DNA of 64,000 nt from Serratia silvae (GTDB lineage Bacteria; Pseudomonadota; Gammaproteobacteria; Enterobacterales; Enterobacteriaceae): contig NZ_JAGQDC010000005.1 in NCBI RefSeq assembly GCF_023282985.1, forward strand, positions 124,001-188,000. The letters run 5' to 3'. Every line of letters begins with the position of its first letter. The stretch's first letter is position 1. The translations under genes were made by a program, and so were the position numbers. Below the pieces are notes generated by a model. The model did not search any database. It worked only from the letters and a program-made list of their open reading frames with translations, and was not told the DNA's origin. Of this stretch, positions 34,481 to 43,891 are shown one piece after another.

Positions 34481-36127
34481 TTAGCGATCAAACCCCCATT
34501 CAGACCATTTGCTTTTGATTTTCTCCTGTAACGGCAGCGGATAATTGGTAGCAAAGCTCAATACCTGCTCCAACGGCTGGTTGACCTGCTGTTGGATCTG
34601 CAAGCAACTGTATGCCACCAAGCCGCCGCGCCCGCGTAGTTTGGTGGCTACATCCAGGTAAATCTGTAACCCGGTACCGTCGGAGTCGTATTGCGGATAG
34701 TGAAACACGCCTTGCACCGGATTATTGCGTGTCGCCAATGCCCAGGTCACTTTGTTACTGTCATCAGGGGGAATATCTTCGCCCACGATGATCAGCTTGG
34801 CGGTGGTTTTACCAATATGGTTGGTCCAGAACACTTCGGCAATCTTATCGATAAAGGCTTTGACCGTCAGGCCAGTGATTTTATGCCAGTCGTCACGTAC
34901 CCGGATCACCAGCCAGTGGGAAGAGGCCTCCAACGGGCTGAAACAGTCGATGATCGGCAGACCGGACTTTTCAAAATACACTCTGGCGGTGGCAGATAAA
35001 CAGAAGCAGCCGAGCATCAACGTAGAGTCGATCGGAACACCCGGAATGCAGATCGGCAAGATAGCCTCATCACGGAAGGTGACACAGGTGATTTTCGCCA
35101 GTGGTTTCAGGCTGGACTGGTTGGAAAGGTAGCCAGGGAACTCGCCAAACGGGCCTTCAGCCACTGATTTGTCCGCGCTGACATAGCCTTCGATGATGAT
35201 TTCACATTCTGCTGGCACCAGTACATCGCAGGTTTCCGCTTTCACCATCTCGATGCCGTGGCCAAGGAACGCCGAAGCATAGTTGTACTCATCATGCCAG
35301 GCAGGCGGCGCCGCAGAAAGCAGCATGGTGACCGCCGGGGGTACCCCAAGGGCGATCACAAACGGGCAATCTTTACCCTGGGCCGTCCACATATTGTAGA
35401 TCATGCCGTTATGCTGGAAAGGCAGCCACAGGCCGACAATATTGTTCTTCGAATAATGCGGGCCATTACCGTGTGGTACGCCGACCGAACTGGCGTGAGG
35501 CGGTTTTGGCGTTGGGTTATTCTGCGGGCGTGAGCCAGCGATCATCGCCCGGCTGAATGACCAATTGGTCCAGGCGTCTTTATCTACCGTGTAAGCGTCT
35601 TCCGGCACCGGTTCCCCCGGTGGGGTACGCACCATGATGGCTCCGGCAGTCTGGAAATAGCGGCCGCCGTCGCCGTCGTGCAGGATAGGAGCCGGGATTT
35701 TGGTCATATCCACCTGATCGCCCACCCATTTGTTTTGCTTGCAAGGGGCGGAGGCCGGGTCGACCATCACTGGCGGATGCGGCTCCTGACCGATGGCATC
35801 CAGAAAGGCATCCTGGATCTCCAGCAACTGGGCATCGTCCGGCAAGCCTAGCATCAGCGCCAGACGCTGCCAGCGTTTGCCTGGTACGCGGCTGACCGTC
35901 GGGCCCATTTCTGCCGCCCGGAAACCGGGGGCGCCCTTCACCTTGCTAAACAGCGGCATCGGGCTTTCCGTTTCGCAGGCGTGGCGCAGAATGGCGCCGA
36001 TCTCCAGATACCAATCCACCTCGTCGGGGATCGCCACCACTTCCCCCTTGCTGGCCAACAGTTCCAGATAGGCGCGGTAAGATTTGGGGACTTTCTGCAC
36101 ATCAATTTTCAGTTTACGTCGCTTCAT
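34481..36127 (-). CDS. UbiD-family prenyl-FMN-dependent (de)carboxylase
   Basis: A 548-residue UbiD-type enzyme. The prenyl-FMN and metal pocket is visible: Asn188/Arg193 (TNWSFSRAMIAG), SSVGVPHGNGPHYSKNN with histidines, Glu309/Glu313, and the catalytic pair Glu324...Glu329 in AEGPFGEFPGY, with the spacing seen in fungal Fdc1. Such enzymes reversibly decarboxylate acrylic, aromatic or heteroaromatic acids. The cofactor needs UbiX, which is not in the window and should come from the genome copy. This is the last gene of the operon and overlaps the GMC gene before it by 4 nt. The N-terminus has extra residues compared with UbiD. The substrate is unknown. Confidence 0.85.
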   Translation of the reverse strand: MKRRKLKIDVQKVPKSYRAYLELLASKGEVVAIPDEVDWYLEIGAILRHACETESPMPLFSKVKGAPGFRAAEMGPTVSRVPGKRWQRLALMLGLPDDAQLLEIQDAFLDAIGQEPHPPVMVDPASAPCKQNKWVGDQVDMTKIPAPILHDGDGGRYFQTAGAIMVRTPPGEPVPEDAYTVDKDAWTNWSFSRAMIAGSRPQNNPTPKPPHASSVGVPHGNGPHYSKNNIVGLWLPFQHNGMIYNMWTAQGKDCPFVIALGVPPAVTMLLSAAPPAWHDEYNYASAFLGHGIEMVKAETCDVLVPAECEIIIEGYVSADKSVAEGPFGEFPGYLSNQSSLKPLAKITCVTFRDEAILPICIPGVPIDSTLMLGCFCLSATARVYFEKSGLPIIDCFSPLEASSHWLVIRVRDDWHKITGLTVKAFIDKIAEVFWTNHIGKTTAKLIIVGEDIPPDDSNKVTWALATRNNPVQGVFHYPQYDSDGTGLQIYLDVATKLRGRGGLVAYSCLQIQQQVNQPLEQVLSFATNYPLPLQEKIKSKWSEWGFDR

Positions 36128-37698
36128 TGATTTTTATCCTGATGTGGGCCACTGAGTTCATCGGCCAGGGCGAAAGACTGTGCTACGCCGGTCAGCGTTG
36201 GGTTCCACGAGCCAGGGCGAGGGAATAACATACTGCCCAGGCCATATACGTTCGGGTAACGGTGCATCTGACCGTTGAGGGTGGTGACCGAGGTTGCAGG
36301 ATCGTCGCCCATCCACAGAGTACCCGCCTCGTGCACCAGTCCCTGATTGCGAATATTGTCCGGCGGCAATTTTTCCCAGGTAAAGCTGCCGTCCGGGTTA
36401 TTGTGCTGGTACTCAAGAGGGGCATCGCCAGCCAGGGCGTGCATCACGTCATAGGTGGTTTTATCCATTGCATCCCAGAATTGACGGTCGGTTTCCTTCA
36501 TCTGGATATACACCTCGGCCTCACCCAGTGGATTGGTCGTGACGTAATTCCACGAGTTTGCCGAGCGTTCCCCGAGGAATTCCCCCATGGAATGCAGCAT
36601 GATCACCACGTAGTCAGGATCCTGATAGGTGGCAACGGCTTCTGGCGAAGAAGCGTCTGGCAGGATGCGGTACAACACGTCGTAACTTTCTGCCGGTTGC
36701 GGGTTATGTACCACGCTGATGTGGGTGTGCATCAGGCGGTTGGTAGTTTTATCGATGCCGGGCAGGTAATAGGCCACGGTTTGCAATTGGTTGGTCAATA
36801 CCGGCAGGCTGCTGACGGGGATACGGGCGGCCAGCCAGGAGCGGATATGACCGCACAGGTTTTTACCCACCAGTTTATCGTCAGGGAAAGACTTGGTGAG
36901 AATAAACCCGGCTTCCAGTGTGTTGCAGGCTAAAATCACCTTGGCATTGCCGACGCTCAGTGAGCCTTCTTTGGTGATAATTTCAGTGACAACGTCACCT
37001 TTTGCAATCAGCTTTTCCACTTCGGCATTGACCACCACCTTGAGTGAGGCGTAAGCCTGCACATCATTCACCAGTACCGAAATAGGCGAGAACTTGGCCC
37101 AATCCTCAGGTGCCACCCCCTGGCCAGTCGCCATGGCCGAGTCCAACGCGCTCGGGCTTGGCTGCGGCTTGGCTCCGCTGATATTGGCCAATTGCGAGAA
37201 CAGGCGTTCACCCATAAAGCGATTCAGCGACTGGTTGCGATTGCCGGGGATCTCCAGGGAGTAGCGCCGCCCCATAAATTCGCCGGTGGGATACCACTGA
37301 TTATCTAGACGTTCGATCGCCTGCGCTGGCCAGTCCGGCATTTCGCTGCTATCGGGTTGCGGTGTCCAGGCATTCCAAAACAGCGCGCGGCCGCCGACAT
37401 AAGGGATCTGCGGCATAAAGTTGAGGCTGAGTTTCATATCGGCCGAGCCATGATACGTCCATGGCCGGATACCCACGCTGGTGTTGAGTTTGATGTAGGC
37501 CGGTGGAATGTTCTGAATATGGTCGGGGATCAGATAGTCGCCTTTCTCCAGCACCAGAATACGGGCCTGTGGGTTATGTTGCAGCACCCGGTGGGTAAAG
37601 CTGGTGCCATAGGCACCGCCACCAATCACGATATAGTCAAAAGACTGCCCCTTGATCTGGGCAAAGCGGGAAAAGTAGATATTGTCGACTTCACTCAT
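36124..37698 (-). CDS. GMC-type FAD oxidoreductase without the Cys motif
   Basis: A 524-residue flavoprotein. The FAD-binding GGGAYG is at residues 26-31 (FDYIVIGGGAYGTSF). The C-terminal GMC domain has HEAGTLWMGDDPATSV and PGSWNPTLTGVAQSFALAD, which hold the catalytic His and Asn. It differs clearly from the two GMC genes at 40-44 kb and lacks their three-cysteine motif, so it probably passes electrons to oxygen or a carrier rather than through an iron-sulfur cluster. It contains a perfect matS site at 36986. Its end overlaps the UbiD-like gene by 4 nt. Confidence 0.85.
   Translation of the reverse strand: MSEVDNIYFSRFAQIKGQSFDYIVIGGGAYGTSFTHRVLQHNPQARILVLEKGDYLIPDHIQNIPPAYIKLNTSVGIRPWTYHGSADMKLSLNFMPQIPYVGGRALFWNAWTPQPDSSEMPDWPAQAIERLDNQWYPTGEFMGRRYSLEIPGNRNQSLNRFMGERLFSQLANISGAKPQPSPSALDSAMATGQGVAPEDWAKFSPISVLVNDVQAYASLKVVVNAEVEKLIAKGDVVTEIITKEGSLSVGNAKVILACNTLEAGFILTKSFPDDKLVGKNLCGHIRSWLAARIPVSSLPVLTNQLQTVAYYLPGIDKTTNRLMHTHISVVHNPQPAESYDVLYRILPDASSPEAVATYQDPDYVVIMLHSMGEFLGERSANSWNYVTTNPLGEAEVYIQMKETDRQFWDAMDKTTYDVMHALAGDAPLEYQHNNPDGSFTWEKLPPDNIRNQGLVHEAGTLWMGDDPATSVTTLNGQMHRYPNVYGLGSMLFPRPGSWNPTLTGVAQSFALADELSGPHQDKNQ
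36986..36998. promoter_or_regulatory. matS: matS site (MatP binding, perfect)
   Basis: GTGACAACGTCAC fits GTGACRNYGTCAC at every position. It lies inside the third GMC gene, 24 kb from the perfect matS at 12799. Two one-mismatch sites are at 11426 and 17793. Confidence 0.82.
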
Positions 37699-37764
37699 AG
37701 TTGGCTCCCGGAACGTGACATGCGAAAAATCATCCCCGCCCCGAACCGGCGGCGGGGCAAACGG

Positions 37765-38643
37765 CTATGGGTAATAGGCGCGGCTTTGAATGGCCGCAGG
37801 GGCTGAGTTGAGGGTTTGCACCGCCACGGGAGCACAACCGCCGATCAACTTCTCCAGATCTTTACGCATGCGGTGGCTGCTGGTACCCAGCACCAGTTTT
37901 ACCGCCTCAGCGTGGCCGCTGTTGAGGAAATAGGTGTCCATCGCCTGCAGGATGTTCCAGCGGCAACCGATCAGTTTGCCGTCGTGTACGCCGTATTCGG
38001 TGATGGGAGAGATGTTGCCTGGGATCGCCTTGATGCCCAACGTGTTGACGATACAGGTGAAGATCGCGGTTTTGGCATTTTCAGGATCGTCCACCCGGAA
38101 GCCCCAGGTTTCCACCCACTCGGGTTGATAGACCGCAGAGTTGGTCCGCACCGGATTTTGTGAGGCCAAATTGACCTTGAAAGTGGTCTGGAATTTTGGC
38201 TCGCCAAACAGCTGCTCACCGGCGGCGATGGCGATGGGGGCATCGCAAGGCACCCAGACGCGATGGTTGCCGTACAGCTTGGTTTGATCGCCGTCCTGGA
38301 TAAACTCTTGGTAGCCAATCGGGGCCAACTGGTCTTTACGGTGCTCGGGATAGGCAACAATGTTTAGCTCCAGCTCCTGGGTGATCGCCGCGCCGCTGCT
38401 GCCCCATTGTTCCGGTGGAGTATTGAGGCCAGAGGCAAATTGCCCGGCGTATAATTGGAAGTTAAAGCTCACCATCGCCTTATCGCCAAACCGCGCCGGG
38501 CTTAGCCCGGTTCCCTGCAAATAAGGTTCCACACGGCTCAACGGCACCAGATAATACACACCAACGTTGGTCAGTGAGGCGTAGTAGAACGGCATGGTGA
38601 ACGGCGTCGGGATGCTGGGTAAATCATTCTGCTGACTAGACAT
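37765..38643 (-). CDS. Acetoacetate-decarboxylase-like protein
   Basis: A 292-residue soluble protein. The stretch IAAGEQLFGEPKFQTTFKVN resembles the acetoacetate decarboxylase superfamily around its Schiff-base lysine (GFPK in the classical enzyme), and the size fits. Members include decarboxylases and aldolase/dehydratase-type enzymes that work through an imine. I start it at 38643 (MSSQQNDLPSIP); the open frame extends to 38694 into the preceding gene. It lies between the ferritin-like gene (11 nt away) and the third GMC gene. The assignment is from fold-level similarity; a new enzyme type is possible. Confidence 0.6.
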   Translation of the reverse strand: MSSQQNDLPSIPTPFTMPFYYASLTNVGVYYLVPLSRVEPYLQGTGLSPARFGDKAMVSFNFQLYAGQFASGLNTPPEQWGSSGAAITQELELNIVAYPEHRKDQLAPIGYQEFIQDGDQTKLYGNHRVWVPCDAPIAIAAGEQLFGEPKFQTTFKVNLASQNPVRTNSAVYQPEWVETWGFRVDDPENAKTAIFTCIVNTLGIKAIPGNISPITEYGVHDGKLIGCRWNILQAMDTYFLNSGHAEAVKLVLGTSSHRMRKDLEKLIGGCAPVAVQTLNSAPAAIQSRAYYP

Positions 38644-38654
38644 GTGCGTGGTTC

Positions 38655-40283
38655 CTACTGTTGTTGGGATTGAGGTTTGGCCGAGTGTGGGCAAGCCGCC
38701 GGTACCGGATAAGGCGCGGCTTTCAGCGCCGAAAGAATGTTCAGTGGGTTGAAGTACTGGCGCATCAGGATGATTTGATGCTGTTCATTGAATTGATAAC
38801 GGATCGCCCAGTCGTAGCGATAGGGCACGCGGCCGCATTTGGTAGAGCCTTGTTCGCCACCGTAGGACATTGCCTGATCGCCGCTGAAGAAGGATTTCTC
38901 GACGCCCGCGCTGCCAAAATTCACCGTCGCACCGAGCAACGTCCAAAAGCGGGTAAACCCTTCGTGGCCGTAGAACACGCCCAGATAGGGGCATTCGCTG
39001 GGGCCGGAGATATCCCAGATCACCTCGTCAGTCATGCAGGAGAGTGCCAACTGCAGGTTACCGGTGGAATAGGCCTGTTGTAGTTGATCCAGAGTGGCCT
39101 CATTGCTGGCACTGGCATCCTCACCGTCGGTTACGGTTACAGCTGCGGTGGCCGGATCAGCCATCAACATCCGTTTACCCAGTGGCTGGCGATTAGCCAC
39201 GTCATACTCAAACGTGGGGGCGCAGTGGAATAATTCCTTGCCGGGGAAAGGGTTGGCGGTGATGGCCCGGAAGTCATCCCGCAGCGCGCACATCGCCACT
39301 ACGGCGGCCATCAACTTGTCTGGGGCACCGGTAAATGCCGTTTGCAGATCGCCTAGTAACTGACAGTAACGCTGGTTAAACTGGACGATGGCGTCACGAA
39401 CTTCACCAGGTGGATAATCCCTGACCTTGGCGTTGCTGACGATCAGCACGCTTTTGTTCCACGGCACCGGGAAATGAGCGCCGGTAGGGCCAGTGGTTAT
39501 GGTATCTTTTGTTTTATAAAGCCTTTCTTTGTAGATCTGGCTAAAACGGAAATAGTGGGCCAACTCATCTTCATTCGCGACCTGAATGCTGTTATCTGTC
39601 CCTTCGCCCTGATCGGTAATCAATTGCATGGCGGCTAGCGCGGACTTCAAATCGATCACTTTCAGTACGTTGCCCCCGCCTCCGTAGTAGAAGACATCCG
39701 GTGGGATCTGGCGCTGCGGATCGCCGCAGAAAATCGCCTGTTCACCATGGGTTTCCACCGCAGCCCGCAGCCGTGATTCGACGTAAAGATAAAATTCACC
39801 GATGGTCATCTCGCTGGGGACTTCATTGGCGATAGCGCGTGGGCGCACATCTTTCGGATGCTCGATCTTCATGCCTTGGAAGATGCCGTTTTTGGAGAAG
39901 CCGTACAGATTCACTTCAATATCATCGATATCGTAAGGCAGACGTGCCGGATAGCTGGGCAGGAAGTCGGGCGAATCGACCGCGGGTGTCCCGCCGATGG
40001 CGTTAAGCAGGTTGGCCGTCAGGGTGAAGTGCAGCATCTCTTCAACTACGATTGAACGCAGGCTTTCGATGATGCGCCAGTCAACGTCGTCATCCAGGGT
40101 ATAGAGCATCGTCAGATAGGGGGGAATGGTGGCATGTTCCAGCCGCATGGCGTTCTGTAGCAGATCGCGCAGTATGGTCAGATCCTCCTCTAGGTTTTTT
40201 TCTTCGGCAAACTGCACATAGCCGAATTCGGCAAACGAGGTTTCAGCAAGCTGGAAGGTCTTGGCTTTTGCGGTCATGTTCAT
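38655..40283 (-). CDS. VioB-type ferritin-like domain fused to an NTF2/SnoaL-like domain
   Basis: A 542-residue two-domain protein. Residues about 30-350 match the ferritin-like domain found in VioB/RebD-related proteins: MRLEHATIPPYLTMLYTL (Glu49, His50), VVEEMLHFTLTANLLNAIGG (Glu81, Glu82, His85) and, later, EDELAHYFRFSQIYKERLY. These are plausible di-iron or haem-site ligands. Residues about 395-515 (LQQAYSTGNLQLALSCMTDE, ECPYLGVFYGHEGFTRFW) look like an NTF2/SnoaL-like pocket, often used by cyclases and isomerases. It directly follows a GMC gene with a 1-nt gap. The reaction is unknown. Confidence 0.75.
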   Translation of the reverse strand: MNMTAKAKTFQLAETSFAEFGYVQFAEEKNLEEDLTILRDLLQNAMRLEHATIPPYLTMLYTLDDDVDWRIIESLRSIVVEEMLHFTLTANLLNAIGGTPAVDSPDFLPSYPARLPYDIDDIEVNLYGFSKNGIFQGMKIEHPKDVRPRAIANEVPSEMTIGEFYLYVESRLRAAVETHGEQAIFCGDPQRQIPPDVFYYGGGGNVLKVIDLKSALAAMQLITDQGEGTDNSIQVANEDELAHYFRFSQIYKERLYKTKDTITTGPTGAHFPVPWNKSVLIVSNAKVRDYPPGEVRDAIVQFNQRYCQLLGDLQTAFTGAPDKLMAAVVAMCALRDDFRAITANPFPGKELFHCAPTFEYDVANRQPLGKRMLMADPATAAVTVTDGEDASASNEATLDQLQQAYSTGNLQLALSCMTDEVIWDISGPSECPYLGVFYGHEGFTRFWTLLGATVNFGSAGVEKSFFSGDQAMSYGGEQGSTKCGRVPYRYDWAIRYQFNEQHQIILMRQYFNPLNILSALKAAPYPVPAACPHSAKPQSQQQ

Positions 40284-40284
40284 A

Positions 40285-42069
40285 TCAATGTTTCCGTCCG
40301 AGTATGTGGTCGGCAGTGGCGAAGGTCAGGGCCGTCATGGTGAGCGTGGGGTTTGAGGTCCCCAGCGTTGGCATGCTGCCGCAGCCAATAACGTAAAGGT
40401 TGGGGTGATCCCAGCTTTGCTGGTGCCGGTTGACTACCGAGTTATCTGGCCGTGTTCCCATCCGGTGGGTGCCTGCCACATGGCCAACCCCCGCCCAGAT
40501 GTAACCGTTACCTTGCCAGGTGAAATAACCAGGGTTGTCTGACCGGTAGTGGGTGAAATCCTTGATGCCCAGTTGGCTGAACAGGCTGCTGGCCACTTCA
40601 CGGCCAAACGCCATGCCGCCCTGGCTGTAGTCATCCACGTTGTAGTGGATCACTGGCCGGTAATTGCCGAGCGGATCACGCCAGCGATCGTCGATGGTGA
40701 CTCGATTGGCGGCATCCGGCAGTTGTTCGGTCATCATGTCCAGGCGGATTTGACGGGGCAGTACCTGCCCAAGTCGCTGGCGTAATGCCTTGCCAGACAA
40801 TCGCTCGACATCCACCATATCTACCGTACTGTCCACCGGTTCGTTGCGTGGCCAACTCCAGCCCCAGTTGCCGATCTCCAGCACAAATGCGGCGCGTTCG
40901 CGGCGGAATTCACCACCTCGGTAGTTCACCAGCGTGGATGTCAAACCCGGCCCACGAAATGCGCCTATCGATTCCGGCGCTAATCCCCAAGACAAGATGG
41001 CGGGGTGATCCATCAGGTTGCGCCCCAGTTCTCCGCTGGACTGACAGGCCTGTGAAGCCTGTAATAACACGGCGTTTTCGATGGCATTGGCGGCCAGAAT
41101 AAACAGCTCGCAGTGTAAGGTGATCGGCTCAAAGTCATGGTTGCTGTCGTTCTTCCACACTTTGCAGTCCAACGCGCTGATATGACCCGTCTCTGGCGAG
41201 ATATGCAGACGAGAGGCAACCGCCTGGATCAGCAAATCGGCATCCGTTTCTACCAGGGTTTTTAACGCGTTGTAACGAGCCTGGATCGGGCAGATAGGAA
41301 TACAGCTGGAGTTGCCCATACAGCGGCGACCCACGGCCGGATTACCCACCGCACCACGCGGGGTATAACCTGCATTGGGCACGCTGTTTCTGCCTTGCGG
41401 GATAGAGCGGATCTGGGCTTTTTCTGCCGTACCGGGTAATTCGGCCTGTGCCAATCCGGTGATCATCCAGCGATCCAGATAGCTCTGGGGGATTTTTTGC
41501 ATCGGGTACTGATAGCCCGGCGCAAAATGGATGCCGTGGTATTGCTGATCCTGCACGTCGGCGGAAACCCCAATCTCCAGTTCGGCGCGTTGATAATACG
41601 GCAGTAACGCTTCATAGCTCAGCGGCCAGTCCACGCCACGGCCAAACAGCGTGGCCATGGCAAAATCCTCTGGCAGCATCCGTGGACAACTGCCGAACCA
41701 GTGCAGCGAAGTGCCGCCCAACCGGCGGGTGTAGTTACTTTCAAAGGGATAGGGGCCCATCTGCACGAAATACCCTTTGTGCGAAGGTTTCCCGGGCGTG
41801 ATGGGTTCAACGTCGGTCACTTCCGGCTGTGGGGCGTTGGGGGAGTCGGGATAGGGCGCGTTAGGAGTCTTTGCCACGGCCTGCATAAAGGTTTGCACAT
41901 GGTCCAGATGCTGGCCAAAGCTGTCGTTGCCCGTCCCGGCTTCGACGATCAGCACCCGGCGGCCAGCGCGGGTCAGCTGCTTGGCCATGATACAACCGGC
42001 AAATCCTGAACCTACGATCACCGCATCATAGGGTTGGGCGGTGGCTTGCTGCCAATCAATCTGCCGCAT
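40285..42069 (-). CDS. GMC dehydrogenase catalytic subunit with Cys3 (3Fe-4S) motif
   Basis: A 594-residue FAD protein: YDAVIVGSGFAGCIMAKQL at the N-terminus and AGTHRMGTRPDNSVVNRHQ, then GTSNPTLTMTALTFA at the C-terminus. The cysteines Cys250, Cys256 and Cys260 in RRCMGNSSCIPICPI match in spacing (C-x5-C-x3-C) those that bind a 3Fe-4S cluster in bacterial FAD-glucose dehydrogenase. It is a paralogue of the next gene upstream (42056-43891) and overlaps it by 14 nt. Such subunits oxidise an alcohol or sugar and need a small subunit, which is encoded at 43888. Confidence 0.85.
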   Translation of the reverse strand: MRQIDWQQATAQPYDAVIVGSGFAGCIMAKQLTRAGRRVLIVEAGTGNDSFGQHLDHVQTFMQAVAKTPNAPYPDSPNAPQPEVTDVEPITPGKPSHKGYFVQMGPYPFESNYTRRLGGTSLHWFGSCPRMLPEDFAMATLFGRGVDWPLSYEALLPYYQRAELEIGVSADVQDQQYHGIHFAPGYQYPMQKIPQSYLDRWMITGLAQAELPGTAEKAQIRSIPQGRNSVPNAGYTPRGAVGNPAVGRRCMGNSSCIPICPIQARYNALKTLVETDADLLIQAVASRLHISPETGHISALDCKVWKNDSNHDFEPITLHCELFILAANAIENAVLLQASQACQSSGELGRNLMDHPAILSWGLAPESIGAFRGPGLTSTLVNYRGGEFRRERAAFVLEIGNWGWSWPRNEPVDSTVDMVDVERLSGKALRQRLGQVLPRQIRLDMMTEQLPDAANRVTIDDRWRDPLGNYRPVIHYNVDDYSQGGMAFGREVASSLFSQLGIKDFTHYRSDNPGYFTWQGNGYIWAGVGHVAGTHRMGTRPDNSVVNRHQQSWDHPNLYVIGCGSMPTLGTSNPTLTMTALTFATADHILGRKH

Positions 42070-43891
42070 GATGCCCCCCGTTCAGATCCTGCAGGATGTT
42101 GTGCGCTGCCCAACAGGTGAGCGCCGACATGGTTAGCGTTGGGTTTGAGGTCCCCATGCTGATCATGTTGCCGCAGCCCACCAGATAGAGATTGGGGTGC
42201 TCCCAGGTGCGCTGGTGTTTATTCACCACGGAGTTGTCTGGTGAATTACCCATGCAATGGGTCCCGGCAAAATGCCCGGCGCCGTTAAAGGTGAGGATTC
42301 TGCCGTCTGGACAGTCGAAGGCTCCGGCAGCCGACTCCAGATAGGACGAGCAGTTTTTGATATCGGCCTGGTCGAAGATTTTCATCGACATATCGTAAGC
42401 ACTGGCAAAGCCGGCTCGGGTATAGGGCGATAAATTGTAATGAATGACCGGGCGATAGTTACCCATCATGTCTAGATACTTCGGATCGATGGTGACGTAG
42501 TTATCGTAATCCGGCAGTTGTTCCACCAGGATGCCGAAGCGGAATTGACGTGAAACCTTGTCTTTGAGCTTTTGGCGTAACTCTTTACCGTGCAGTTGCT
42601 CCTCGTCTACCAGAGTGATCACATCCTTCGACGGTGCCTGATCTGGCCACAGCCAACCGTCGTTTCCCATTTCGAACCGATACGATGCATGGTGTTTGCG
42701 GAAGCTGCCACCGCGCAGATCTTCGATTCCAGAGGTCGCCAATGGGCCACGTAGCGGCCACAGAGGGGTTGTTTTGGCTAGCCCCCAGGTCAGCAGTTCC
42801 GGATGATCCATCAGATGGCGGCCAACCAGCTTGTTACCTTTACAGGCACCGGAGGCCAGTAATAGCACCGCGTTGGCGACAGCGTGGGCGGCAAGCACAT
42901 AGCGTTTGCCTTTCACCGTATGCAGGCTGTGGGAATCGTCGCCCGGATACCGATAGTGTTTGAACTGAATGCCGTTGATGGCCTTGCTTGACGGATCGAT
43001 ATCCAATTGGAACGCCACGCTCTGCACCACGATATCGAGCTTTTCGTGGTTGGCCGTATCCAGCGTTTTCAGCGCGTTGTATTTGGCCTGAATGGGGCAG
43101 ATAGGCACGCAACTGGAGTTACCCATGCAGCGGTGGCCCACGTTGTCGTTACCCACGGCACCTTTGGGGGTATAACCACGGCCCTGATCGTAAGCACTAT
43201 TGGGAACGCTATTACGTGCAGCGGGTGTGCCGCGTACTTTCAGGGTATATGTCTTGCCATCATCTTCCACCTGCATGCCATCGATGCGGCTGGCCAGTTG
43301 CTTGTCGCTCCAGCTCGCGGGCAGGCCGTGCATGGGGTAGACATAACCAGGGGGGAAGGTGACACCAAGATAGGACTGTTCTTCCACATTGGCGGAAACT
43401 CCAAGCTCCAGCTCAGCCTTGCGGTACCACGGCTCCAACTCCTGATAATTGATCGGCCAATCGATACCCACGCCGTACAGCGACTGCAGGCGAAAATCCT
43501 CTGGCAACATGCGCAGCGAGGTACCGAGCCAGTGCAGGGTGGTGCCCCCCAGATAGCGGGTGTAGGTCGAACTGAATGGCAGCTTTCCTCGCTGGACAAA
43601 GTAACCTTGGTCGTTCGGTGTTTTGGTAACATCGGTTTCCAGTGGTTCACGGGCATTCGGGTTATCAGGGTAGGGTCCATTGGGGATTTTAATGGTGGCG
43701 GTATAAAAGGTGTTGAGGTAGTCCAGGTAGCCTTGATAATCCGTCCCCACGCCGGTACCGGCTTCAACGATCAGACAGCGTTTACCTGCCTGTGTCAGCG
43801 TTTTGGCAACGATGGCACCGGAGATCCCACCGCCCACGATCACCACGTCGTACTCGGTTTTCGCTGCTTTTTCAGGGGTGATGATATTCAT
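42056..43891 (-). CDS. GMC dehydrogenase catalytic subunit with Cys3 (3Fe-4S) motif, paralogue
   Basis: A 611-residue FAD protein with YDVVIVGGGISGAIVAKTL at the N-terminus. The three cysteines are Cys255, Cys261 and Cys265 (HRCMGNSSCVPICPI). The GMC C-domain has HFAGTHCMGNSPDNSVVNKH and MGTSNPTLTMSAL. It overlaps the small-subunit gene by 4 nt (ATGA) and the second GMC gene by 14 nt, so the three are translationally coupled. No Tat signal is present, whereas periplasmic FAD-glucose and fructose dehydrogenases are exported with the small subunit. This one looks cytoplasmic. The substrate is unknown. Confidence 0.85.
   Translation of the reverse strand: MNIITPEKAAKTEYDVVIVGGGISGAIVAKTLTQAGKRCLIVEAGTGVGTDYQGYLDYLNTFYTATIKIPNGPYPDNPNAREPLETDVTKTPNDQGYFVQRGKLPFSSTYTRYLGGTTLHWLGTSLRMLPEDFRLQSLYGVGIDWPINYQELEPWYRKAELELGVSANVEEQSYLGVTFPPGYVYPMHGLPASWSDKQLASRIDGMQVEDDGKTYTLKVRGTPAARNSVPNSAYDQGRGYTPKGAVGNDNVGHRCMGNSSCVPICPIQAKYNALKTLDTANHEKLDIVVQSVAFQLDIDPSSKAINGIQFKHYRYPGDDSHSLHTVKGKRYVLAAHAVANAVLLLASGACKGNKLVGRHLMDHPELLTWGLAKTTPLWPLRGPLATSGIEDLRGGSFRKHHASYRFEMGNDGWLWPDQAPSKDVITLVDEEQLHGKELRQKLKDKVSRQFRFGILVEQLPDYDNYVTIDPKYLDMMGNYRPVIHYNLSPYTRAGFASAYDMSMKIFDQADIKNCSSYLESAAGAFDCPDGRILTFNGAGHFAGTHCMGNSPDNSVVNKHQRTWEHPNLYLVGCGNMISMGTSNPTLTMSALTCWAAHNILQDLNGGHHAAD

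Noticed and set aside
42056-43891. GMC genes as choline dehydrogenase (betA) or alcohol oxidase
   Set aside because: The Cys3 motif and the small-subunit partner fit FAD sugar/polyol dehydrogenases, not BetA, and no betaine genes are nearby.
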